Below, piece by piece: positions 16,639-25,639 of a stretch of DNA of 64,000 nucleotides. Both the position numbers and the translations under genes were made by a program. The notes under the pieces were generated by a model. The model was not told the origin of the DNA and did no database searches. It saw only the letters and a program-made list of their open reading frames with translations. Source of the DNA: Cupriavidus pauculus (GTDB taxonomy: Bacteria; Pseudomonadota; Gammaproteobacteria; Burkholderiales; Burkholderiaceae); assembly GCF_022179805.1 (NCBI RefSeq), contig NZ_BPUO01000011.1, positions 124,001 through 188,000 of the forward strand, written 5' to 3'. Numbering within the stretch: position 1 is the stretch's first letter; the number at the start of each line of letters is the position of its first letter.

Positions 16639-17721
16639 TCAGGCGTCCTCGCCCAGCGCGGCCAACTGGTCGGCATGGTGTTCGGCCGCCAGCGACGACA
16701 GCAGCTCGTCCAGGTCGCCGTCCATGATCATGTCGATCTTGTAGAGCGTCAGGTTGATGCGATGGTCGGTCACGCGCCCTTGCGGGAAGTTGTACGTGCG
16801 GATGCGGTCGCTGCGGTCGCCGGTACCGATCAGGTTGCGCCGCGTGCTGGCTTCCTTGGCCTGCGCCGCGCGCAGTTGCCCGTCCTTGATACGGGCGGCC
16901 AGCACCTTCATGGCCTTTTCCTTGTTGCGATGCTGGCTGCGGTCGTCCTGGCACTCGACCACAATGCCCGTAGGCAAGTGGGTCAGGCGCACGGCCGAAT
17001 CGGTCTTGTTCACGTGCTGGCCGCCCGCGCCGGACGCGCGGAACGTGTCGACACGCAGGTCCGACGGGTTGATCTCCACTTCGCCCACCTCGTCGGCCTC
17101 GGGCATGACGGCCACGGTGCAAGCCGATGTATGGATACGCCCCTGGGCTTCGGTGGCCGGCACGCGCTGCACGCGGTGGCCGCCCGATTCGAACTTGAGC
17201 CTGGAGAATGCGGCGTCGCCGGCAATGCGGACGATCACTTCCTTGTAGCCGCCCAGGTCAGACTCCGACTCGCTCATGATTTCCACCTGCCAGCGCTGGC
17301 GCTCGGCGTAGCGCGTGTACATGCGCAGCAGGTCGGCCGCGAACAGCGCGCTTTCCTCGCCGCCGGCGCCCGCACGGATTTCCAGCAACAGGTTGCGGTC
17401 GTCGTTGGGGTCCTTGGGCAGCAGCAGCGTCTGCAGCGTTTTCTCCAGCGCTTCGAGCTGGTCGCGCGCCGTGGCGATCTCGTCGGCGGCGAAGTCCTTC
17501 ATCTCGGGATCGTCCAGCAGCGCCTGCGCGGTGGCCAGGTCGTCCTGCGCCTGCCGGTACTGGCCGTACTGCTCGGCCACCGGCGACAGTTCGGCATGTT
17601 CACGCGACAGCTTGCGGTACTGGTCCATGTCCGCCGTCGCCTTTTCGCTGGCGAGCAGGGCGTTCACTTCGTCGAGTCGCTCGGCCAGTTGGTCGAGCTT
17701 GTGGAGCATGCTGGGTTTCAT
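16639..17721 (-). CDS. prfA: Peptide chain release factor 1
   Basis: 360 residues, the standard RF1 length. It reads UAA and UAG and triggers peptide release. 'GAGGQHVNKTDSAVRLTHLPTG' holds the catalytic GGQ, and 'GDRSDRIRTYNFPQGRVTDHRI' is typical of the C-terminal part. The codon-recognition motif lies in the 'RVPATEAQGRIHTSACTVAV' region. The start MKPSMLHKL matches the family N-terminus (MKPS...); an ATG four codons further in is less likely. It follows hemA by 120 bp on the same strand. Confidence 0.96.
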   Translation of the reverse strand: MKPSMLHKLDQLAERLDEVNALLASEKATADMDQYRKLSREHAELSPVAEQYGQYRQAQDDLATAQALLDDPEMKDFAADEIATARDQLEALEKTLQTLLLPKDPNDDRNLLLEIRAGAGGEESALFAADLLRMYTRYAERQRWQVEIMSESESDLGGYKEVIVRIAGDAAFSRLKFESGGHRVQRVPATEAQGRIHTSACTVAVMPEADEVGEVEINPSDLRVDTFRASGAGGQHVNKTDSAVRLTHLPTGIVVECQDDRSQHRNKEKAMKVLAARIKDGQLRAAQAKEASTRRNLIGTGDRSDRIRTYNFPQGRVTDHRINLTLYKIDMIMDGDLDELLSSLAAEHHADQLAALGEDA

Positions 17722-17841
17722 CGGTCGCGGAATCGGGGGATGCTGGGGACGCAGTGAAGGGGCACGGCGCCAATCGATGGATGGACGGGCGGACGGCACC
17801 CGGCGACGCTGGCGCGGGCCAGCGTGATGCGGGCAGCGAGG

Positions 17842-19146
17842 CTAGCGCTCGGAGTGACTGCTGTGGCGGAAGAGGCCGGGCACCAGGCGCAGCAGCGCCT
17901 CGCGATCTTCGCCCTGGGTGTGGTTCAGTGCGTGCGTGGGGCCGTGCAGGAACTTGCGGGTCAGCGCGCCGGACAGCGCGTCGAGCACGGCGGCGGGATC
18001 GTCGCCACGCGCCAGCATGCGGCGCGCGCGTTCCAGTTCGGCCTGGCGGATGGCTTCGCCGCTGGCCTGGAGATCGCGGATCACGGGCACCACGCTGCGG
18101 GTTTCCAGCCAGTGCATGAAGTTCTGCACGCGCGATTCGATGATTGCCTCGGCCTGCGCCACGGCGGCCTGGCGCATCGCGTTGCCTTCGCGCACCACGG
18201 CGCCAAGGTCGTCCACGGTGTACAGGAAGACGTCGTTCAGGCGTGCGACTTCGGGTTCCACGTCGCGCGGCACGGCCAGGTCGACCATCATGATCGGGCG
18301 GTGCTTGCGGCGCTTGACCGCGCGCTCTACGGCGCCCAGGCCGATGATCGGCAGCGAGCTGGCGGTGCACGACACGACGATGTCGAATTCGTGCAGGCGT
18401 TCGCCCAGGTCCTGCAGGCGGATGGCCTGCGTGGTCAGGCCCTGTTCGGCCAGTTGCTCGGCCAGCTTCTCGCCGCGCTCGACGGTACGGTTGGCCACCA
18501 CGATCTGGCGCGGCTGCTGCGCGGCAAAGTGTGTGGCGCACAGCTCGATCATCTCGCCCGCGCCGATGAACAGCACGCGCTGCGTGGACACACTTTCGAA
18601 AATCCGCTGTGCCAGGCGCACCGCGGCGGCGGCCATTGAAACAGAGTGCGCACCGATCTCGGTCTGGCCGCGGACTTCCTTGGCCACCGCGAACGTGCGC
18701 TGGAATAGCTGGTTCAGGTACGTGCCCAGCGCGCCGGCTTCGCCAGCGGTGCGCACCGCATCCTTCAACTGTCCGAGAATCTGGGTTTCGCCCAGCACCA
18801 TCGAGTCGAGCCCGCTGGCCACGCGGAACGCATGGCGCACGGCTTCGGACTGGGGCAGGGCGTACAAATGCGGCGCCAGTTCACCGGCAGGCACGTTGTG
18901 ATGCTGGGCCAGCCAGCGCAGCGTGTGCTCGAAACCGTCCTGGCCCGGCTGCAGCACATCGGTGGCGCAGTAGATCTCGGTACGGTTGCAGGTGGAAAGA
19001 ATGGCGGCCTCGGTGCCGTTGCGCCCAGCCAGGTGGGTGCGCAGCGTACCAAGCGCGGGTTTGATCTGCTCAAGCGGAAACGCCACACGCTCGCGGAGCG
19101 AGACGGGTGCCGTTGTGTGATTGATGCCGATCGCGAGCAGTTGCAT
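17842..19146 (-). CDS. hemA: Glutamyl-tRNA reductase
   Basis: 434 residues from the start used. First step of C5 heme synthesis: reduces glutamyl-tRNA to glutamate-1-semialdehyde with NADPH. 'QLLAIGINHTTAPVSLRERVAFP' and 'LSTCNRTEIY' with the catalytic cysteine form the N-terminal domain, 'DSMVLGETQILGQLK' follows, and 'RVLFIGAGEM' binds NADPH. Family proteins usually begin at MQLL; another ATG 16 codons upstream (19194) has a weak GGAA ribosome site and may be used instead. Heme supply matters for the cytochromes coded later in the window. Confidence 0.95.
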   Translation of the reverse strand: MQLLAIGINHTTAPVSLRERVAFPLEQIKPALGTLRTHLAGRNGTEAAILSTCNRTEIYCATDVLQPGQDGFEHTLRWLAQHHNVPAGELAPHLYALPQSEAVRHAFRVASGLDSMVLGETQILGQLKDAVRTAGEAGALGTYLNQLFQRTFAVAKEVRGQTEIGAHSVSMAAAAVRLAQRIFESVSTQRVLFIGAGEMIELCATHFAAQQPRQIVVANRTVERGEKLAEQLAEQGLTTQAIRLQDLGERLHEFDIVVSCTASSLPIIGLGAVERAVKRRKHRPIMMVDLAVPRDVEPEVARLNDVFLYTVDDLGAVVREGNAMRQAAVAQAEAIIESRVQNFMHWLETRSVVPVIRDLQASGEAIRQAELERARRMLARGDDPAAVLDALSGALTRKFLHGPTHALNHTQGEDREALLRLVPGLFRHSSHSER

Positions 19147-19263
19147 TTGTGGGGTTGGGTTGCCATCCGGATCGATGCCGGAAGCGCTGGTCATTATACC
19201 GTTCCGTTACAAAGTTGCAGGGAACCCCGGGCGCGGTGCGCCGGGTGCAGTATCGTTACGTCC

Positions 19264-19281
19264 ATCCACATTAATGTGGAT
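19264..19281. promoter_or_regulatory. 18-bp perfect palindrome
   Basis: ATCCACATTAATGTGGAT reads the same on both strands and ends 8 bp before the AAGG ribosome site of the small membrane gene. It lies in the hemA divergent region and could be an operator or an mRNA hairpin covering the leader. Confidence 0.45.
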
Positions 19282-19295
19282 CAAAAGACAAGGAA

Positions 19296-19544
19296 ATGGC
19301 TATGTTTGGTTTGGCGGTGGTGGGGGCGGTAGTGGGATTTGCCGGGCGGCTGTTGCATCCGGCCGGCCGCGTCGTTTCCGTGCCGGCCGCGTTGCTGCTG
19401 GGCGTGCTGGGCGCCCTAGTGGCGTTCTACGCCGGCCGCACCGCGCATCTGTTCACCGATGGCCAGGTGGCGGGATGGGCGGCCGGCATCATCGGCGCCG
19501 CGCTGCTGGTGGGCGTCTGGGGCATGGTGCGGCCGCGCCGGTAA
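19296..19544 (+). CDS. Small membrane protein, GlsB/YeaQ/YmgE-like
   Basis: 82 residues with three hydrophobic segments: 'GLAVVGAVVGFAGRLL', 'VPAALLLGVLGALVAFYAG' and 'GWAAGIIGAALLVGVWGM'. Size, helix spacing and Gly pattern resemble the transglycosylase-associated GlsB/YeaQ family, which is of uncertain function in the inner membrane and often stress-induced. AAGG precedes the ATG; a second ATG two codons on is possible. Divergent from hemA. Family placement is moderate. Confidence 0.65.
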   Translation: MAMFGLAVVGAVVGFAGRLLHPAGRVVSVPAALLLGVLGALVAFYAGRTAHLFTDGQVAGWAAGIIGAALLVGVWGMVRPRR

Positions 19545-19594
19545 CTTCAGAAGCGATAAAAACGCACGAATTGGCTACGCTTCGACGTGCCGTA

Positions 19595-20362
19595 TCAGGC
19601 CCGTGCGTCGAGCAGGCGGCGCAGGATGGCGCTTGAGTAATGGCTGGCCACGTCGCGTAAAAACGACGAAAAGTCGACATGCGCGGTGTCGTCGGCACGG
19701 TCGGACACCGTCCGCATCAGCGCATAGGGCACACCGTATTCGTGGCAGATCTGCGCCAAAGCCGCGCCTTCCATCTCCACCGCCTGCAGGTCGGGCAGCG
19801 CCTCTCGCAGGCTGGCCACCGACGCCGGCGCATTGATGAACTGGTCGCCGCTGGCCACCATGCCCACGTGCAGTCGTGGCTGGTCCACCCCAAAACTAGC
19901 CAGCACCCCGCCGGGTACCTCGGTAGCCAGGTCATCGCGCAGGAAGTCTTGCGCCGCTGCCACCAGCGCTGCCGTCAAGGCGGGATCGGCCGGGAATTCG
20001 GTGCGGTCCAGCAGCGGAATCTCGTGGCGCGGAAACAGCGGGCGGGCATCCATGTCGTGCTGGACCGTGCGATCGGCCACCACGATGTCGCCGACGCGCA
20101 CGTCAGTGCCCACTCCGCCCGCAAGCCCCGTAAATACAATCTCGTCGACGCCAAATTCGCGAATCAACGTGACCGTGGTGGCCGCCGCCGCCACCTTGCC
20201 GACGCGCGCCAGCACCAGCACCACGGACTGCCCGTGCAGCGTGCCCCGGTAGTAGTCGCGCATGCCGATGGTCTGCATGGTGGCGCGCGCGTCTTCGTGG
20301 CGCATGGCCGCGATCAGCCCGTCAACTTCGTGATGCAGGGCGGCGATGATGCCAAGGGTCAT
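19595..20362 (-). CDS. mtnN: 5'-methylthioadenosine/S-adenosylhomocysteine nucleosidase
   Basis: 255 residues, PNP/UDP family. Cleaves adenine from MTA and S-adenosylhomocysteine, recycling the by-products of methylation and polyamine synthesis. 'GIIAALHHEVDGLIAAM' carries the N-terminal glutamate region, 'EIVFTGLAGGVGTDVRVGDIVVA' is the ribose/base site, 'QAVEMEGAALAQICHEYGVP' the substrate-binding glutamates, and 'RTVSDRADDTAHVDFSSFL' the catalytic aspartate. A stand-alone gene, convergent with the small membrane gene. Some members prefer other nucleosides; strict substrate not provable here. Confidence 0.88.
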   Translation of the reverse strand: MTLGIIAALHHEVDGLIAAMRHEDARATMQTIGMRDYYRGTLHGQSVVLVLARVGKVAAAATTVTLIREFGVDEIVFTGLAGGVGTDVRVGDIVVADRTVQHDMDARPLFPRHEIPLLDRTEFPADPALTAALVAAAQDFLRDDLATEVPGGVLASFGVDQPRLHVGMVASGDQFINAPASVASLREALPDLQAVEMEGAALAQICHEYGVPYALMRTVSDRADDTAHVDFSSFLRDVASHYSSAILRRLLDARA

Positions 20363-20545
20363 GGTGCGTGGGGGCTTTGGGCTTTGAGGAAAGGCGCCAG
20401 CTTACCGGCGACCCGGCCCGGGCGGAAGGCGGGTTCGCCGCGCGTCAGCCGGGCATGACTGTGGGCGACACGCGACATTCGCACATTAGAAACGTGTCCG
20501 ATTGTGTTGGTAGTAATACATGGCGTTACAATCTCGTCCTTAATA

Positions 20546-20564
20546 AATGCGAGTCATTCGCATT
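20546..20564. promoter_or_regulatory. Fur-like box
   Basis: AATGCGAGTCATTCGCATT is a 19-bp element with perfect 7-bp arms. It matches the common Fur-box form AATGAGAATCATTCTCATT at 16 of 19 positions. It lies 35 bp before the siderophore receptor ATG, the place expected for iron repression. Confidence 0.7.
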
Positions 20565-20598
20565 CCTGTTTTCATTAAGTACACGAGAGAAGAAATCC

Positions 20599-22773
20599 AT
20601 GTCTGTCCGCGCCCGGGGCCGCGTTCGCCGCTCGCACGTCTTTCAGCTGACCACGCTTGTCCTGAGCCTGCAGGCCGCCAGCCTTGCCATGGCCCAGGAA
20701 GCGGCGTCGTCCGCCGAGCCCGCCCACCACAACCTGCCCGTGGTGACGGTCAGCGGCAGCAACGCCCCCGAATCGCCGACCGGTCCGGTGCAGGGCTTCG
20801 TGGCCAAGCAGGCCGTGACGGCTACCAAGACCGACACGCCGATCATCGAGACGCCGCAGTCCATCACGGTGATCACGCGCGACCGCATGGAAATGCTGGG
20901 CGCGCAGTCGGTGGCGCAGGCTACCGGCTACACGGCGGGCGTGACCACTGCCGGCTTTGCCAACGACAACCGTACGGACACGATCAAGATCCGCGGCACC
21001 GATTCCACCCAGTACCTGGACGGCCTGCTCAACGCGGTGAACTTCTATAACAACACGCGCCCGGACCCCTATGCGCTGGAGCGCGTGGAAGTTCTCAAGG
21101 GCCCGTCCGGCATGCTGTACGGCCAGGGCGCCGTGGGCGGCATCGTGAACCTGGTGTCCAAGCGTCCGCAGGCCGAGGCGTACCGCGAGATCGGCGTGAG
21201 CTTCGGCAACTACAACCGCAAGCAGATCCAGGCCGACCTGACCGGCCCGCTCGATGCCGACGGCAAGTGGCTGTACCGCTTCGTGGCGATGGCGCGCGAT
21301 AGCGACGCGTCGGTGGACTACGTGAAGGACAACCGCTACTTCATCGCGCCGTCGCTGACGTGGCGTCCGAATGCCGACACGTCGCTGACGCTGCTGGCCA
21401 ACTTCCAGAAGGACAACAGCGGGACGATGATTGGCTTCTTCCCGTGGCGCGGCACGCTGATCGCCAACCCGGCCGGCCAGATCCCGCAGAGCTTCTTTGT
21501 CAGCGAACCGGGCTTCGACCGCTACACGGCCGAACAGCACGCCATCGGCTACCAGTTCTCGCACCGCTTCAACGACACCTTCACGGTGCGCCAGAACCTG
21601 CGTTACACGCACAGTACCGTCGACTACCGCAGCATCTACACCACCGGCTTCACGGGCGCCACGCACGGCTGGGTGCCGGGTAGCGACACCATGCTGCGCC
21701 GCGTGCTGTACATGAACCAGCCGACGCTGAACCAGCTGGCCGTGGATACCCAGGGCCAGGCCAAATTCCGCACCGCCGAGGTGGGCCACACGCTGCTGGC
21801 CGGCTTCGACTACCAGAACAGCGAGATCACGGGCCGCACCAACGCCAATGGCACGGCCGCGCCGATCAACGTGTTCAACCCGGTCTACGGCAACTACGTG
21901 GCACCGACGCTGACGCGCGACCTGAACCCGGCCAAGCAGATCCAGACCGGTATCTACCTGCAGGACCAGCTCGAATGGAACAAGTGGCTGCTGATGCTGG
22001 GGCTGCGCTACGACTGGTCGCGCGCCGCCCAGGACAACACGCCGCAGGGCACGCGTGACGACACCCAGCTGACCAAGCGCTTCGGCCTGATGTACCGCAC
22101 GGACCTCGGCCTGAACCCGTACGTCAGCTATGCGGAATCGTTCCAGGGCCAGACCGGCTTCAACAATGCGGGCCAGGCGTTCAAGCCGCTGGAAGGCAAG
22201 CAATGGGAAGTGGGGGTCAAGTACCAGCCGCCGGGCAAGAACATGACGTTCACGGCCGCGCTGTTCGACATGCGTGAACAGAACCGCAAGGTGGCCGGCG
22301 TGGTGAACGGCCTGCCTGATACGGTGCAGGCAGGCGAGGCCCGTACGCGCGGCGCCGAACTGGAGGCGCTGGTGTCGCTGGGCCGGCTGGACCTGATCGC
22401 GAGCTACGCCTTCCTGAACGCCAAGGTGATCGAAGGCTCGCCGGCGGAGCAGGGCCAGCGCCTGGCCAGCGTGCCGACCAACACCGCGTCGCTGTGGGCC
22501 AACTACCGCTTCAGCCTGTTCGACCTGCCGGGCTTCCTGGCCGGTGCCGGCGTGCGCTACAACGGCCCGAGCTATGACGGCACGGGCAACAACCGCGTGG
22601 GCGGCTTCACGGTGATGGATGCCGTGCTGGCCTACGACCGTGGTCCGGTGCGCGTATCGCTGAACGTCAACAACCTGTTCAACAAGCAGTACGTCTATAG
22701 CTGTATCGCACGCGGCGACTGCTTCTTCGGCACGCAGCGCTCGATCATCGGCAACGTGACCTACCGCTTCTAA
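20599..22773 (+). CDS. TonB-dependent siderophore receptor
   Basis: 724 residues. A signal peptide ends near 'SLAMAQEA', followed by a TonB-box-like 'LPVVTVSG'. The plug domain (about 70-190) shows 'TDTPIIETPQSITVITRDRM', 'IKIRGTD' and 'ALERVEVLKGPSGMLYGQGAVGGIVNLVSKRP'. The 22-strand barrel ends with a terminal phenylalanine ('ITNVTYRF' style), as outer membrane insertion requires. There is no N-terminal STN signalling domain, so it does not signal through an ECF sigma factor. The Fur-like box upstream suggests iron repression. Ligand class is probably hydroxamate or ferrichrome-like but not certain. Confidence 0.9.
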   Translation: MSVRARGRVRRSHVFQLTTLVLSLQAASLAMAQEAASSAEPAHHNLPVVTVSGSNAPESPTGPVQGFVAKQAVTATKTDTPIIETPQSITVITRDRMEMLGAQSVAQATGYTAGVTTAGFANDNRTDTIKIRGTDSTQYLDGLLNAVNFYNNTRPDPYALERVEVLKGPSGMLYGQGAVGGIVNLVSKRPQAEAYREIGVSFGNYNRKQIQADLTGPLDADGKWLYRFVAMARDSDASVDYVKDNRYFIAPSLTWRPNADTSLTLLANFQKDNSGTMIGFFPWRGTLIANPAGQIPQSFFVSEPGFDRYTAEQHAIGYQFSHRFNDTFTVRQNLRYTHSTVDYRSIYTTGFTGATHGWVPGSDTMLRRVLYMNQPTLNQLAVDTQGQAKFRTAEVGHTLLAGFDYQNSEITGRTNANGTAAPINVFNPVYGNYVAPTLTRDLNPAKQIQTGIYLQDQLEWNKWLLMLGLRYDWSRAAQDNTPQGTRDDTQLTKRFGLMYRTDLGLNPYVSYAESFQGQTGFNNAGQAFKPLEGKQWEVGVKYQPPGKNMTFTAALFDMREQNRKVAGVVNGLPDTVQAGEARTRGAELEALVSLGRLDLIASYAFLNAKVIEGSPAEQGQRLASVPTNTASLWANYRFSLFDLPGFLAGAGVRYNGPSYDGTGNNRVGGFTVMDAVLAYDRGPVRVSLNVNNLFNKQYVYSCIARGDCFFGTQRSIIGNVTYRF

Positions 22774-22825
22774 GCGAAGGGTACGCGGTCTCCCGGGGCA
22801 GACGTCGGCCTGCCGGTTTGCTAGC

Positions 22826-23872
22826 ATGCGGACCATGCCGAACCCCGGGGATTGTCGCTTGGATACCTTGTCTTCTTCCCGCAGCATCCAGCAGTCGCTG
22901 GCCGACTGGCGTGCCCAAGGCCGCCTTGGCGCCGCCGACCTGCTGGCGGCGTGGTCTCCGACGCTGCCGGGCCGCGCGCACTGGCATCACTGGCTTGACC
23001 GTGTGCTGCTGATCCTGGGCACGGCGCTGCTCTGCGCCGGCGTGATCGTCTTCTTCGCCTTCAACTGGGCGGATCTCCACAAGTTCTCGAAGTTTGGCCT
23101 GATCGGCGCGTTGCTGACGCTGCTGGCCGGGTTTGCCGCCTGGCGCCAGCCGGGTGACATGGCCGGGCGCGCCGCGCTGGCAGGTGCGCAAGTGCTGTCC
23201 GGCGTGCTGATGGCCGTGATCGGCCAGACGTACCAGACCGGTGCCGATGCCTGGCAGCTGTTCGCGCTGTGGACGCTGCTGGCTGTGCCCTGGGCGCTGG
23301 CGGCGCGCGCTGCGCCGCACTGGTGGATCGTGCTGGTGATTGGCAACGTGGCGCTGCTGCGGTATTGCAGCGTGCGGCTGGGCATCGGCGGCATGTTCGA
23401 CCTGCTGTTCTCGGCGCGGCATGCGCGCGAGACCATGATGTTCCTGCTGGCGACGTCGATCGTCCAGCTCGCGGCCTGGTACGGACTGGCCGCAGTGGCG
23501 GGGCGCTGGGGCTTTCGCGGGGCGACCGGCCCCCGGCTGCTGGGCCTGCTGGCGTGCGGCTACGCCGGATGGGTCGGGCTGATGAGCGTGCTGAGCCATA
23601 GCATCGATGCCGTGGGCGTGCTGGTCGCCATCGCCGCCTTGCTGGCGTTGGGTGCGTGGTTCCGCTGGCGCGCGTTCGATATCGTCGTGCTGAGCCTGGT
23701 GTGCCTGACCGGCATCGGCGTGATCCTTGCCGTAGTGGGGCGCTGGCTGGCCGACGCGCATGGCGACTTCGGCGCATTCCTGCTGCTGGCGCTGCTGACC
23801 ATCGGCATGGCCGTGGCGGCCGCCACGTGGTTGTTGCGCGCCTGGCGCGCGGTGTCCGGGAGCCAGGCATGA
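22826..23872 (+). CDS. DUF2157 membrane protein
   Basis: 348 residues. A short soluble N-terminal helix pair ('SIQQSLADWRAQGRLGAADLLAAW') is followed by about ten membrane helices starting at 'LLILGTALLCAGVIVFFAFNWADLHKF', the signature of the DUF2157 family. Function is unknown. It is the first of three genes joined by ATGA overlaps, so the products are probably made together. A second ATG three codons on is an alternative start; neither has a clear ribosome site. Confidence 0.8.
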   Translation: MRTMPNPGDCRLDTLSSSRSIQQSLADWRAQGRLGAADLLAAWSPTLPGRAHWHHWLDRVLLILGTALLCAGVIVFFAFNWADLHKFSKFGLIGALLTLLAGFAAWRQPGDMAGRAALAGAQVLSGVLMAVIGQTYQTGADAWQLFALWTLLAVPWALAARAAPHWWIVLVIGNVALLRYCSVRLGIGGMFDLLFSARHARETMMFLLATSIVQLAAWYGLAAVAGRWGFRGATGPRLLGLLACGYAGWVGLMSVLSHSIDAVGVLVAIAALLALGAWFRWRAFDIVVLSLVCLTGIGVILAVVGRWLADAHGDFGAFLLLALLTIGMAVAAATWLLRAWRAVSGSQA

Positions 23873-24996
23873 ACCACGAACAGATCGAACGATCGCTGTG
23901 GCAGCAACTGACCGCACGCGGCGCGGTGAGCGGTGAGTACGCGCCCACCCTGCGCACGCCGTGGCCGATTCGTCTGCTGATGGGCGGCGCGGGCTGGCTC
24001 GGTGCGCTGTTCTTCCAGATGTTCCTGATCGGCACCGTGTTCGCCGCCACGCGCGGCAACGGACCATCCATGGCGATCACTGGTGCGGTGATGATCGGCA
24101 TCGCCATCGCGCTGTACCGGGTGACAGCAAAGGAAAGCGGCCGGATCGCGCTGGGCCAGTTCGCGCTGGCGCTGAGCCTGGGCGGGCAGGGCATGGTCAT
24201 CGCGGGCGTCAGTGAGTCGCTCGGATTCTCCCGGCTGTTCGACACCGCGCCGTTCTGGCTCGGCGTGGCGGTCTTTGAGGCCGTGCTGTTCGGCGCCGTG
24301 CCGGACCGGCTGCACCGGTTCCTGGTGGCGTTGTGCGTCTGGTCGGCCCTGGCGATTGCCGCTTGCATTGCGCTGGGCGACTTCGTGGCGCCGCGCTGGA
24401 CGGCCATCCCTCCAGCCGTGGGCGTTCTCGCGGCCCTGGCGCTGGCCGGCGTGCTCGTCTTCGCGTTGCGCGAAGACAGCCTGGCCGCCGGCGCGCGCCA
24501 TGCGCTGTGGGAGCCGGCCGCCGATGCGGCCTTGCTGGCCGGGCTGGCGGGGGCGCTGGTCGTTACCGGCGCCATGCATCCGGCATCGATCATCTTCGGC
24601 ACGGGCCGTAGCTGGTATGCGCCGGGCGCGTGGCTGGCCGGCGCGCTGCTTGGCGCCTTGCTGGCGGGCTTGGCGCTGGCCGAATGCAGGCGGCTGGCGT
24701 GCGACACCCGCACCCGTGCGGCGATCATCGTGCCGGCCATCGCCTTCAGTGCGTTGATGGTCTTCGCGCCGGCCGTCACGGCGGGCGTGCTGGCACTGGC
24801 GGTGGCATTGCGGCGCGGCTCGCTGCCGTGGCTGGGCCTGGCCATCGCCACCATCCTGATCGGTTTTGTCTGGTACTACAGCGCGTTGCAATGGACGCTG
24901 CTGGCCAAGTCCGCCACGCTCGTGGCGGCGGGCGCGTTGCTGCTGGCGGCGCGCGCGATGCTGGGCCGTGGCGCACCTCGGGAGGCCATCGAATGA
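23869..24996 (+). CDS. DUF4401 membrane protein
   Basis: 375 residues with about ten membrane helices, starting 'HEQIERSLWQQLTARGAV' then a hydrophobic segment near residue 40 ('LLMGGAGWLGALFFQMFLIG'). The arrangement next to DUF2157 and a GDYXXLXY protein is that of the DUF4401 family. Role unknown. The ATG overlaps the stop of the gene before and its stop overlaps the next ATG, so translation of all three is coupled. A much longer open frame upstream overlaps DUF2157 and is rejected. Confidence 0.78.
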   Translation: MNHEQIERSLWQQLTARGAVSGEYAPTLRTPWPIRLLMGGAGWLGALFFQMFLIGTVFAATRGNGPSMAITGAVMIGIAIALYRVTAKESGRIALGQFALALSLGGQGMVIAGVSESLGFSRLFDTAPFWLGVAVFEAVLFGAVPDRLHRFLVALCVWSALAIAACIALGDFVAPRWTAIPPAVGVLAALALAGVLVFALREDSLAAGARHALWEPAADAALLAGLAGALVVTGAMHPASIIFGTGRSWYAPGAWLAGALLGALLAGLALAECRRLACDTRTRAAIIVPAIAFSALMVFAPAVTAGVLALAVALRRGSLPWLGLAIATILIGFVWYYSALQWTLLAKSATLVAAGALLLAARAMLGRGAPREAIE

Positions 24997-25496
24997 AACG
25001 CTGGATCATCGTGGGATGGCTGCTGACGATAGGCATCGCGGTGGCGGGCATCGTCGGCAAGGAACGGCTGATCGCGCGTGGCGACGTGGTCTACCTGCGC
25101 CTGGCGCCGGTGGACCCGCGCTCGCTGATGCAGGGCGACTACATGGCGCTGAACTTCTCGATCGGCAACGAGGTACGCGTGGCGCAAGCCGCGACGCAGG
25201 CGCCGCTGACGCGTGAGGAAGTCATCGTGATCCGCCGCGACGCGCGCGACGAAGGGCATTTCGTGCGACTGCACCGGCAGGAATCATTGGCCGCTGGCGA
25301 GCAGTTGCTGCGCGTGCAGAATGTGCCAGGGTCCTGGGGTGGCGGCACGGCCGCGCAGGTATCCACCGACGCCTGGTTCTTCCAGGAGGGCCGCGCCGAG
25401 CGCTACGCCCAGGCCCAGTATGGCGAATTCCGGGTCGATGCCAGCGGGCAGGCGCTGCTGGTGGGCATGCGCGACGCGAAGCTGCAGCCGATGTAG
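24993..25496 (+). CDS. GDYXXLXY-domain protein
   Basis: 167 residues. One N-terminal membrane helix ('WIIVGWLLTIGIAVAGIVG') anchors a domain outside the membrane that carries the family motif, here 'LMQGDYMALNFSI'. The rest is predicted beta-rich ('EVIVIRRDARDEGHFVRLHRQ'). Function is unknown, but the domain nearly always travels with DUF2157/DUF4401, suggesting a membrane complex. A bidirectional terminator follows about 90 bp downstream. Confidence 0.8.
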   Translation: MKRWIIVGWLLTIGIAVAGIVGKERLIARGDVVYLRLAPVDPRSLMQGDYMALNFSIGNEVRVAQAATQAPLTREEVIVIRRDARDEGHFVRLHRQESLAAGEQLLRVQNVPGSWGGGTAAQVSTDAWFFQEGRAERYAQAQYGEFRVDASGQALLVGMRDAKLQPM

Positions 25497-25585
25497 GTCG
25501 ATACAGGTCGATATAGGCGGACGCGCGAACGATTTCAACGGCGCTACGAGTTCGAACCGGTGAGGGGGAGGGGGCTGGAAAGAAA

Positions 25586-25614
25586 AAAGCGCCGACTGGG
25601 TCGGCGCTTTTTTT
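25586..25614. terminator. Bidirectional Rho-independent terminator
   Basis: AGCGCCGA-CTGGG-TCGGCGCT hairpin with A-tract before and seven T after. It lies between the convergent GDYXXLXY and ychF genes and should end transcription from both sides. Confidence 0.9.
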
Positions 25615-25639
25615 GGTCTTGCAGCGGTGCGGCTGTGGC

